In this document: in pieces, positions 56,583 to 64,000 of the stretch
Layout of the letters: each line of letters opens with the position of its first letter
Position numbering within the stretch: the stretch's first letter is position 1
Origin: Thiothrix sp.
GTDB taxonomy: Bacteria > Pseudomonadota > Gammaproteobacteria > Thiotrichales > Thiotrichaceae
Direction: 5' to 3'
Assembly: GCA_008015155.1 (NCBI GenBank)
Contig: SSFA01000015.1
Span: 81,665 to 145,664, forward strand
DNA: 64,000 bases
The notes under the pieces: generated by a model
The model's database searches: none
Told to the model about the DNA's origin: nothing
The model's input: the letters and a program-made list of their open reading frames with translations, nothing else
Program-made: the position numbers and the translations under genes

Positions 56583-57718
56583 TGAACTTAGCCGAGTATC
56601 ATGCTGGGCAATACGAGCCACAGTACCAATATCAAAGTTTTTTGCCCACAAGGATTAATCACGCTTGGGTGATTGATGATCCTATGGTGCAACAGATACT
56701 CAGTCAGGCTGATCGAGCGCTGGGGGAATTGAATGCTTTTTCTCAGTTAGTGCCTGATGTGGATTTCTTCATTCAGATGTATGTGGCTAAGGAGGCGACC
56801 TACTCTAGTCGTATTGAAGGAACACAAACCAATGTTGAAGATGTGTTTAAAAATGCTGAGGATGTTTCACCCGAAAAACGAGATGATTGGGCAGAAGTAC
56901 AGAATTATATTCAAGCCTTAAACTATGCGGTTGAACGTTTACAGCATTTACCCTTATCTAATCGTTTGCTTAAAGAAGTGCATGGTATTTTATTACAGGG
57001 CGTGCGGGGAGAAACTAAATTACCTGGTGAGTTTCGTGCTAGTCAAAATTGGATTGGCATGAGTTTAAAGCACGCAATCTTTGTGCCTCCACATCATGAG
57101 CATGTGATAGAGCTTATGAGTGACTTAGAAAAGTTTTTACATGATGATACTCACTACGTTTCACCCTTAATTAAAATTGCGATTGCTCACTATCAATTTG
57201 AAACCATTCACCCTTTTTTAGATGGCAATGGACGCTTAGGGCGTTTGCTCATTCCGTTGTATTTAGCCGCTGAGCACATTCTTAGTAAACCTGCCTTATA
57301 TTTGTCAGATTATTTTGAGCGCCATAAAACAGCTTATATTGATCACCTAATGGCTGTTCGGCAAGGTCATCATCTGCAGGAATGGTTAGTATTTTTTCTG
57401 CAAGGTGTGGTGGAAACCGCTCAATCGTCTATTGCCGTATTTAAGAGTATTTTAGGGCTTAAAGAGCGTATTGATAGAGACGTATTGCCTCGATTCAGTG
57501 TAAGACGACAAGGACATGCACAGCAATTAATGCGTTACTTATATCGAAAGCCTATTGTCGATATCAAATCAGTAATTACGTTGCTGGATACTACGCCTAA
57601 TACAGCAGGTACGTTGATTAATGACTTGGTTAGTTATGGAGTCTTGGTTGAGGTTACAGGTCAACGTCGAAATAGATTGTTTGTATTTAGGGAATATTTG
57701 GGTTTGTTTACGAGATAA
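56582..57718 (+). CDS. Fic family protein (probable AMP transferase)
   Basis: 378 aa. N-terminal Fic domain with an autoinhibitory helix motif S-x-x-x-E-G (TYSSRIEGT, residues 74-81) and the catalytic HPFLDGNGRLGR (210-221), which has every expected residue. A C-terminal winged-helix-like region (about 315-378) is common in this class II group. Such proteins transfer AMP to targets when inhibition is relieved. Probable partner is unknown; it is convergent with the Argonaute operon (40 nt apart) and may belong to the same island. Confidence 0.9.
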   Translation: MNLAEYHAGQYEPQYQYQSFLPTRINHAWVIDDPMVQQILSQADRALGELNAFSQLVPDVDFFIQMYVAKEATYSSRIEGTQTNVEDVFKNAEDVSPEKRDDWAEVQNYIQALNYAVERLQHLPLSNRLLKEVHGILLQGVRGETKLPGEFRASQNWIGMSLKHAIFVPPHHEHVIELMSDLEKFLHDDTHYVSPLIKIAIAHYQFETIHPFLDGNGRLGRLLIPLYLAAEHILSKPALYLSDYFERHKTAYIDHLMAVRQGHHLQEWLVFFLQGVVETAQSSIAVFKSILGLKERIDRDVLPRFSVRRQGHAQQLMRYLYRKPIVDIKSVITLLDTTPNTAGTLINDLVSYGVLVEVTGQRRNRLFVFREYLGLFTR

Positions 57719-57758
57719 CCGTTTTAAGATTCATCAGTAAAGTAAAATCTTATGAACC

Positions 57759-59204
57759 CTACATATAAAAACTATAGCTAACTTGGGGTTTTTCAGTGGG
57801 TGATATATATTTCATTATCTCTCCTACTTTTCTTGAGCATTCAAGGGTAATTGGGTATCGCCCGTCAAATTGCGTGTTATTCCAATTCATTTTAGTAAGA
57901 CCAAGAATTTCTTTGCATAAATCCTCAAGAGATGAGTCATGCTCATAGGCGCGAATTTCTAGAGGAGATGGAACATACATTCCGGGATATGTTTTATAGA
58001 AATTAACAGCACCTTTTGTATATAAAATAGCTTTGTTTTCAGTTAATGATAAAAGTGTTCCTCTGATTGGTGGGTATTGATCATAACTATAAAGTTTTAT
58101 TTTAGATTCTAAAATAGTTACAAAATCCTTCAGACGTATGCCTTTATTTTCTATTGCACTGGTAAATCCATCTATTTCTTCTTTTCTAAAATTACTAGAT
58201 TTATGTATTACTACACGAGCTGGCATTTGCATCAGAGCATGATCGTATTCATTTAATGCATTCATAAGTAGGTCAAATGATTGTAGTTCATTCATATAAG
58301 GGCGTCTATCCTGTTTATCTAATTGAACAGGTGAGCCTCTCAAAATAACTCCATGACCAAACTCATCAAAAACTTGTGCTAGGCTAGTAGAGATTGTTTC
58401 ATTATCTCGACTTTTATAAAAGCCAATGCCTATATAGCAAGTTTTTGGTTTATGAGCTTCCTCAACCAATCTCCAAGGAATAGTTTTATTTCCCTTGTAA
58501 TATAATGCCGTACAAAAATTCCATGCTCTAGTAGCCGCATCTTGTTGACCTTTATTATTTTTCTCAAATAGTAATGATTTTTCTAATACTAGTTGCAGTG
58601 GTTTTCCGAGATGCATAGTTTTAGCTTTTAACATACGACGAAAATTGTGCTCTAAAGAATTAGGAATAATGGAATTATCCTCAATATCTACATTATAGTC
58701 TTCTGAATTAGATTTTTCTTTCATTTTTGTTAGAGCATCAAACATGTCATTAGGAATAACACAAATAATTACATCTACGGGTCTATGCTCTGCTAGAAAT
58801 CTAATTTGCTCAAAGTATAGGTTAACACAAGAAATGATTCGTTCTTCTCTCGAAGCAATTTTTAGAGTTTTATTAATCTCTGACTTTTGAATTGTTCTAG
58901 TAAGGGCAGAGCCATAGAGAAATATGGAAAAAACCCCATAATGTTGAGTAAAACCTCCAAAACCTCTAAATAAGTTGGAATACTTAGATTCTTTGGCTTC
59001 TATTCCGTCTTGACATCGTGCAAGCCACAAATCTAGTAAATCAACTCCTTCACCGCGTCCCACAATGCCCAATCGGAGTTCATTTTGCCTAAATTGATCG
59101 TTTTTATCATAAACACCAAGTGTTTCAATACCTGCTTTAGGGCAGATATGAGTACCATTAGCAAACTCTAATTTAGGTTCTTCAAGAATCTTAATTTTCA
59201 TCAA
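57759..59204 (-). CDS. Short prokaryotic Argonaute (MID-PIWI, catalytically inactive)
   Basis: 481 aa, the length of a short pAgo with MID and PIWI domains and no N or PAZ domain. MID features include RRMLKAKTMHLGKPLQLV near 189-206 and TRAWNFCTALYYKGNKTIPW near 225-244. PIWI features are YIGIGFYKS (257-265), PARVVIHKSS (328-337), YPPIRGTLLSL and the end block LTKMNWNN...YPITLECSRKVGE (436-463). The first catalytic Asp is replaced (GIG), so slicing is not expected. In known systems such proteins bind guide RNA and target DNA and activate a partner. It is cotranscribed with, and overlaps by 14 nt, the SMEK-APAZ gene. Confidence 0.9.
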   Translation of the reverse strand: MMKIKILEEPKLEFANGTHICPKAGIETLGVYDKNDQFRQNELRLGIVGRGEGVDLLDLWLARCQDGIEAKESKYSNLFRGFGGFTQHYGVFSIFLYGSALTRTIQKSEINKTLKIASREERIISCVNLYFEQIRFLAEHRPVDVIICVIPNDMFDALTKMKEKSNSEDYNVDIEDNSIIPNSLEHNFRRMLKAKTMHLGKPLQLVLEKSLLFEKNNKGQQDAATRAWNFCTALYYKGNKTIPWRLVEEAHKPKTCYIGIGFYKSRDNETISTSLAQVFDEFGHGVILRGSPVQLDKQDRRPYMNELQSFDLLMNALNEYDHALMQMPARVVIHKSSNFRKEEIDGFTSAIENKGIRLKDFVTILESKIKLYSYDQYPPIRGTLLSLTENKAILYTKGAVNFYKTYPGMYVPSPLEIRAYEHDSSLEDLCKEILGLTKMNWNNTQFDGRYPITLECSRKVGEIMKYISPTEKPQVSYSFYM

Positions 59205-60609
59205 TATCTTCCTCTATGGAATATGACAAGTCCTCGTTTTCTTCTAATTCCACAGTTGAAACGCATTGAAATTCAACTAACTCATCAAAACTAATTATAG
59301 ACTTTTCACTACAATTTTTAGTGAGATAGTATCCAAGAAATCTGACCTGATCTCTTACTGAGTGATTATGCTCAAGGCGTTTCTGCTTTGACAATAAATC
59401 ATCATGGAAGTAGTTCTTTTTATATAGGTTTTTTGTATAGTACCAAGTTGGTGTGATTGTTGCGTACCAATTTAATTCAAAATTTAAAAATGAAATGTCA
59501 AATGCAAGATGTTTAAAGAATGCTATTTTGGTAGGGTCTTTTGTCTGATATTTTTTTTCATATACGCTCCTTTTTGCTAGCTTTTTTCCTATCCATTCCT
59601 CTTTTCTTTGATCGTTATCATTGGCGGTAGGTAAAAAGTAAAATTGATTATAATCTCTATTCCAATTTATATTAAAATATGATAATTGGTCTCTAAGGGT
59701 ATCTCTCATAAGGTACTTAAATAAGTTCTGATACTCTAATAGTTCATGATGAGCTATTTCTTCTGATTTTAACTCCTCTATAGTTCCATTATCTATTATG
59801 GTCTTAAACCTCATATCAGTTTCTACATTATAAAAGGAAAATATGCGATTTTCGTATAATACCCAACCATTAAAATCATAGCCAGCATTTTTGAATGCAA
59901 ACCTGACAATAGTATGTTTGTTTGGATATTTATTCTTGTAACCAAAGTTAATTTCAGCTTTTGCTAATATGTTTTTTTCATCAATAAGAAGTTCTGCAGC
60001 ATAAAGCGTAGTTGGTAGTGTGATCTTTATTAGGTTTGATACGAGAATATAAGGTATGGATTGAGGAGCATTGATGTTTTTTATTGATGCTTCTACATCG
60101 CCTAAAATTGTGCGAAACTCCTGTAATATTCTTTCTTGTGCTGGAAGACGTAGGCTAGTAACAGCAGCTAAAACATCTCCAGGATCAATTATATGTCTTT
60201 TGGCATCAAATACTATATTGCTTTCTATTATTTTATTAATTATATCTTGTGAGTAGCTTTTTTGCTTTTTTCTCAAAGTAAATATGTATAGTTCATCGAA
60301 AGAGTTTTTATAGTTGCGTTTTTTAAACTGCTCTAGTGTAGACTTAACTTTTTCTAGGTCTATGGATGATGTTATTTGAAAGGCTACACGATCTTGCTCA
60401 TCACCGAGATCGATGCCAGGAAAGTTTTTATGCTTTCTATTCAGATTGATTAGATTTGGGCATTGGTAAACTTCTTTAAGAATAGGAATCCAAGCATCTT
60501 CTGATATTAGATTAATATCTAATCTACCTTGGTCAGTAGCCAAATCTACTTCAGTAATTAATCTGCTTACTACTTCCCTTAGCTGATTTTCGATTTCGAC
60601 CTGGCGCAT
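59191..60609 (-). CDS. SMEK-like domain fused to APAZ-like domain (pAgo partner)
   Basis: 472 aa, first gene of the operon. The N-terminal part (about 1-165) resembles the SMEK/nuclease-like domain: RLDINLISEDAW (29-40), NLINLNRKH, GIDLGD (65-70) and AFQITSS (76-82), the IDL...QIT pattern. The C-terminal part (about 185-430) has APAZ-type features: RSVYEKKY (347-354), FFKHLAFDISF, ELNWYATITPTWYYT (378-392) and LLSKQKRLEHNHSVRDQVRFLGYYL (405-429). APAZ proteins pair with short pAgos and carry effector domains such as SIR2, TIR or nucleases. A SMEK effector in this position is, to my knowledge, not among the standard named types; the active residues are not proven. Confidence 0.8.
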   Translation of the reverse strand: MRQVEIENQLREVVSRLITEVDLATDQGRLDINLISEDAWIPILKEVYQCPNLINLNRKHKNFPGIDLGDEQDRVAFQITSSIDLEKVKSTLEQFKKRNYKNSFDELYIFTLRKKQKSYSQDIINKIIESNIVFDAKRHIIDPGDVLAAVTSLRLPAQERILQEFRTILGDVEASIKNINAPQSIPYILVSNLIKITLPTTLYAAELLIDEKNILAKAEINFGYKNKYPNKHTIVRFAFKNAGYDFNGWVLYENRIFSFYNVETDMRFKTIIDNGTIEELKSEEIAHHELLEYQNLFKYLMRDTLRDQLSYFNINWNRDYNQFYFLPTANDNDQRKEEWIGKKLAKRSVYEKKYQTKDPTKIAFFKHLAFDISFLNFELNWYATITPTWYYTKNLYKKNYFHDDLLSKQKRLEHNHSVRDQVRFLGYYLTKNCSEKSIISFDELVEFQCVSTVELEENEDLSYSIEEDIDEN

Positions 60610-60766
60610 CCATAAATCCTGCTTTTATGCGAAGTCGTTATGATATAGTAAAAAACCATCAGTGAGTATAAACTACTTATTTTATTGGTAAGGTTGTTTT
60701 TTAAGATTTTTATATGATTTAAGTACTTATTGAGAGGTAAACCTATTCCACATTAGAAATCATATT

Positions 60767-60797
60767 TTGACCTAGCGCCTTACAAACCTGCTACAAT
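60767..60797 (+). promoter_or_regulatory. Probable sigma-70 promoter of ygiQ
   Basis: TTGACC (60767-60772) and TACAAT (60792-60797) with a 19-nt spacer, 29 nt before the ygiQ ATG. The -10 element is conserved in the truncated copy (TACAAC at 56363-56368), but the -35 element is not. Confidence 0.45.
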
Positions 60798-60826
60798 ACC
60801 CCACCTTTTTACTCAGTATCAGCACC

Positions 60827-63172
60827 ATGTCCGCAGCACACCCCATTAGCCCAGTTAGTGCCACGCCTTTATTCGATCACCCAAAATACTGGGCGGAATG
60901 TTTTGGCACTGCACCTTTTCTACCGATGTCACGCGCGGAGATGGATAAGCTCGGCTGGGATTCCTGCGACATCATCATAGTCACGGGCGATGCCTATGTG
61001 GATCATCCATCCTTTGGCATGGCGGTGATTGGTCGGGTGTTGGAAGCTCAGGGTTTCCGCGTCGGGATTATTGCCCAGCCCGATTGGCATTCCAAAGAGC
61101 CGTTCATGGCCTTAGGCAAACCGAATCTATTTTTCGGGGTCGCGGCGGGCAATATGGATTCGATGATTAACCGCTATACAGCAGATCGCAAGATTCGTTC
61201 CGACGATGCCTACACGCCGAATAATGTCGGTGGCAAGCGCCCTGATCGTGCGTCTTTGGTGTATTCGCAGCGCTGCAAAGAAGCCTATGCGGACGTGCCG
61301 ATTGTGTTGGGTGGGATTGAAGCGTCTTTGCGGCGCATTGCCCATTTCGATTATTGGCAAGAGCAAGTGCGGCGCTCGATTTTGGTGGATGCTGCTGCCG
61401 ATTTATTGCTGTATGGCAATGCGGAACGCGCCATTATTGAAGTGGCGCATCGTTTGGCGGCAGGCGAGCAAATTGCTGAGCTGACTGATGTACGCGGCAC
61501 AGCCTTTATTCGCCGTGGCTCGCCCGAAGACTGGATGGAAATTGATTCCACCCGCGTCGATCAGCCGGGCAAAATCGACCGCATTATTAATCCGTATCTG
61601 AATACCACCGAGATGGACGAATGCGAGATTGAGAAGCGCAATGTGCAGTGGTTTGAGTACCAAGACCCGCGCAGCAAACGCCCTGATGAGCATAAACTCA
61701 CTTTCCATCCGCGTGCGCGTTTAGAGCGTGGCAAAACTGTGATTCGCTTGCCCTCGTTTGAAAAAGTCAGTAAAGACAAAGTGCTGTATGCGCACGCCAA
61801 TCGCGTGTTGCATTTGGAAACCAATCCGGGCAATGCACGCGCCTTAGTGCAAAAACACGGCAATCAAGACGTATGGATTAATCCACCACCGTTTCCGTTA
61901 AGCACGCCGGAAATGGATTATGTGTTTGGTTTGCCCTATGCGCGCCTGCCGCATCCTTCCTATCAGGGCGCGAAAATTCCCGCCTATGAAATGATTCGCT
62001 TCTCGGTGAATATTATGCGCGGCTGCTTTGGTGGCTGTACTTTCTGCTCGATTACTGAGCATGAAGGACGCATTATTCAAAACCGTTCGCGTGAATCCAT
62101 CGTGCGCGAAGTGGAAGAAATCCGCGATAAAGTACCAGGCTTTACTGGCGTGATTTCTGATCTGGGTGGTCCCACCGCGAATATGTATCGCCTCGCCTGC
62201 AAAGACCCGAAAATCGAAGCCTCCTGCCGCAAACCGAGCTGTGTGTATCCGGGCATTTGCCAAAACTTGAACACCAACCACGCCGAACTCAAAGCTTTAT
62301 ACCGCGAAACGCGCAGCCTCCCCGGCATTAAAAAAGTGCTGATTGGCTCCGGTTTGCGCTATGACTTAGCGGTGAAAGACCCTGAATACATTAAAGAATT
62401 AGTCACCCATCATGTCGGCGGCTATTTGAAAATCGCACCGGAACATACGGAAGAAGCGCCGCTGTCTAAGATGATGAAGCCGGGGATTGGTGCGTATGAT
62501 GAATTTAAGCGCTTATTTGAAAAATACAGCAAAGAAGCGGGCAAAGAGCAGTATTTAATCCCGTATTTTATCGCTGCTCACCCCGGCACTACCGACGAGG
62601 ATATGCTCAACCTCGCGCTGTGGTTGAAGAAAAATGGCTTCCGTGCTGACCAAGTACAAGCGTTTTACCCCTCGCCAATGGCGTCCGCGACCACCATGTA
62701 CTACAGCGAGAAAAACCCGCTGCATCAAGTCACCTATAAAAGCGAAAAAGTCCAAACTGCCAAATCGCCCGAACAGCGCAAACTGCATAAAGCGTTTTTA
62801 CGCTGGCACGACCCGAAAAATTGGCCGCTATTACGCCAAGCCATTGCCAATATGGGACGTCAAGAATTGATTGGCGACGGTGAAAACCAACTGATTCCGC
62901 ATTATAAAAAAGGTGAGGAAGCATTGGAGTATGTTTCACATCGCCGCAAGAATAGCGATAAGGCGCATCAGAAGCGCACTGAACAGAAAGCGGGAAATAA
63001 GCCGAAAGTGAATCAGGCTCAGACGGTAGCGAGTGAGAAGAAAGTACAGGGGAGTCAGCCGAAGAAAGGGACGGTGTTGACCCAGCATACGGGATTGCCG
63101 CCGAGAGCTAAAGCTGATGTTGGAAGCAAAGGAAAACCCACCTCCAAGCACCAATCATCAAACAAGCGGTAG
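60827..63172 (+). CDS. ygiQ: YgiQ family radical SAM protein
   Basis: 781 aa. N-terminal B12-like domain with [20 protein letters not shown] and [14 protein letters not shown]; radical SAM core with CFGGCTFCS, i.e. C400, C404 and C407 for the 4Fe-4S cluster; then GDGEN and a Lys/Gln-rich tail from about residue 700. Function is not established for the family. The start is supported by conserved residues close to it. This intact copy lies just beyond the pAgo operon, while a truncated 5' copy lies on the other side of the island. Confidence 0.93.
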   Translation: MSAAHPISPVSATPLFDHPKYWAECFGTAPFLPMSRAEMDKLGWDSCDIIIVTGDAYVDHPSFGMAVIGRVLEAQGFRVGIIAQPDWHSKEPFMALGKPNLFFGVAAGNMDSMINRYTADRKIRSDDAYTPNNVGGKRPDRASLVYSQRCKEAYADVPIVLGGIEASLRRIAHFDYWQEQVRRSILVDAAADLLLYGNAERAIIEVAHRLAAGEQIAELTDVRGTAFIRRGSPEDWMEIDSTRVDQPGKIDRIINPYLNTTEMDECEIEKRNVQWFEYQDPRSKRPDEHKLTFHPRARLERGKTVIRLPSFEKVSKDKVLYAHANRVLHLETNPGNARALVQKHGNQDVWINPPPFPLSTPEMDYVFGLPYARLPHPSYQGAKIPAYEMIRFSVNIMRGCFGGCTFCSITEHEGRIIQNRSRESIVREVEEIRDKVPGFTGVISDLGGPTANMYRLACKDPKIEASCRKPSCVYPGICQNLNTNHAELKALYRETRSLPGIKKVLIGSGLRYDLAVKDPEYIKELVTHHVGGYLKIAPEHTEEAPLSKMMKPGIGAYDEFKRLFEKYSKEAGKEQYLIPYFIAAHPGTTDEDMLNLALWLKKNGFRADQVQAFYPSPMASATTMYYSEKNPLHQVTYKSEKVQTAKSPEQRKLHKAFLRWHDPKNWPLLRQAIANMGRQELIGDGENQLIPHYKKGEEALEYVSHRRKNSDKAHQKRTEQKAGNKPKVNQAQTVASEKKVQGSQPKKGTVLTQHTGLPPRAKADVGSKGKPTSKHQSSNKR

Positions 63173-63386
63173 CGTTAGTTAATCCCGAGGACATTTTCTT
63201 TCTGTTATCGACTGGTCAATTCTACCAGTCAGTGGATCATAACGGCTGTTGTCAACCAAAAGCTGGGTAGGGCGTTTGTACGCTCCTGTTTTATTCAGCT
63301 CAAACACTAAGAAAAATCTTGAGCGACTAGCAGGCAGTTAGTTTGCAATCCCTGCTGTTAATGAAGATAAAATTATTGGATAAGGT

Positions 63387-64000
63387 ATGCTAATAATCAT
63401 GCATAAAAAGAAAACCATAATAATGATGCTAATAATATTATTGCTAGTTTCAATAGTAGCCTTCCTACTTTCTTTTGCCATGATTATTAATGCTGGTGGC
63501 CCGGCAGGACTGTATACAAAGATTTCATCTCAAATATCAGCTCAGATATATTCCTCTATGCTACTATTGAGTCTATTCGCCTCAATATCAAGCTTAATAC
63601 TCTTATTTATAACTAGGTGGTCAGCGAGAGAGCTTTTTCTAATCGATATTAAAAAGTCACTAATCGGATATGCTACATACGTCACAATAGTAGCACTCTA
63701 TTTCTATGATCAGATATTTAATCAATCAGGTGTGATTAATGTTTTACTTACTTCTACTGGAATAGAGCTTTCAGGAGGAAGTCTAGGATTATGGAAGGAT
63801 AGTGATTTATTCACAACTAGATTAATACAAACATTAATTACAGGTTTTCTTATTTATTATGGATTTTTTGCAGCTTTTTTATTTTTAAGACCAAATTTCC
63901 TCGTTGAGGCGATTACAATAGTATTTATTACCATTCTAATATTGCTAGTATTGTTTGTTTTAAATAAATTACTAGGAATAAAATTACATAATCTTCTTAC
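63387..64000 (+). CDS. Membrane protein, incomplete at window end
   Basis: Open for about 204 codons with no stop, from ATG 63387 or 63399, and cut by the end of the window. Membrane segments are visible near residues 12-36, 58-78, 90-110, 155-178 and 180-200. It is rich in Ile/Leu and AT-rich. No family recognised. The 214 bp upstream (63173-63386) hold one weak stem (GACTGGT/ACCAGTC, 63210-63230) and nothing else I can name. Confidence 0.6.
   Translation, partial: MLIIMHKKKTIIMMLIILLLVSIVAFLLSFAMIINAGGPAGLYTKISSQISAQIYSSMLLLSLFASISSLILLFITRWSARELFLIDIKKSLIGYATYVTIVALYFYDQIFNQSGVINVLLTSTGIELSGGSLGLWKDSDLFTTRLIQTLITGFLIYYGFFAAFLFLRPNFLVEAITIVFITILILLVLFVLNKLLGIKLHNLL

Noticed and set aside
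57759..59204. Long or catalytically active Argonaute
   Set aside because: At 481 aa it has no room for N and PAZ domains, and the first catalytic Asp position is Gly.
1..64000. tRNA or rRNA genes as integration sites
   Set aside because: No intergenic stretch shows a cloverleaf or conserved rRNA sequence, including the island borders.

Overview
The window looks like a chromosomal segment of a moderate-GC gammaproteobacterium, and I infer a sulfur oxidiser of the Thiotrichales (Thiothrix-like). The evidence is ordinary gammaproteobacterial housekeeping genes (prfB with its programmed frameshift, lysS, xerD, dsbC, ubiG, aroC, pdxJ, fimV, tex) plus a DsrC/TusE-family protein lacking the redox cysteines, a type associated with sulfur metabolism. 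The placement rests on gene content only; no rRNA or tRNA gene was seen.

Layout. 1-9 kb: a lipoprotein, a fused indolepyruvate ferredoxin oxidoreductase, an AI-2E family transporter with a LysR gene, tex and a small lipoprotein. 9.5-14.7 kb: fimV, a TspO-like membrane protein, and a gamma-butyrobetaine-hydroxylase-like dioxygenase paired with a class II aldolase/adducin protein. 14.7-18.5 kb: a ZrgABCDE-like zinc uptake operon headed by a Zur/Fur gene, with repeated TGCAA-N5-TTGCA dyads as candidate operators. 18.6-21.3 kb: prfB-lysS. 21.4-22.6 kb: an SDR gene divergent from an ArsR-type repressor with a perfect 13-bp-arm operator between them. 23.5-29.8 kb: a type I restriction-modification operon (hsdM-hsdS-hsdR) whose hsdM/hsdS junction has been split by a small repeat element and duplicated. 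29.9-36.6 kb, all minus strand: phosphoesterase, LysM/BON protein, NlpC/P60 hydrolase, DsrC-like protein, unknowns, ubiG and mtaD. 36.6-44.1 kb: mtnA, a Rieske protein, xerD, dsbC, pirin/LysR and aroC. 44.1-55.3 kb: an ELWxxDGT-repeat protein, a META protein, a MATE exporter, a Kef potassium efflux pair, a second pirin, pdxJ, a thermonuclease-like protein and a Uma2 protein.

55.3-60.8 kb is an accessory island: an ankyrin protein, a Fic protein, and a two-gene operon encoding a short, catalytically dead prokaryotic Argonaute together with a protein that joins an N-terminal SMEK-like (nuclease-like) domain to a C-terminal APAZ-like domain. The operon is AT-rich compared with its flanks. A diverged, truncated copy of the ygiQ promoter and 5' end lies on the far side of the island (about 56355-56448), with the intact ygiQ directly after it (60827). 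This suggests the island arrived at, or recombined into, the ygiQ locus. The SMEK-APAZ/short-pAgo pair is the best candidate in the window for an undescribed defence system. The last 0.6 kb is a membrane protein running off the end.
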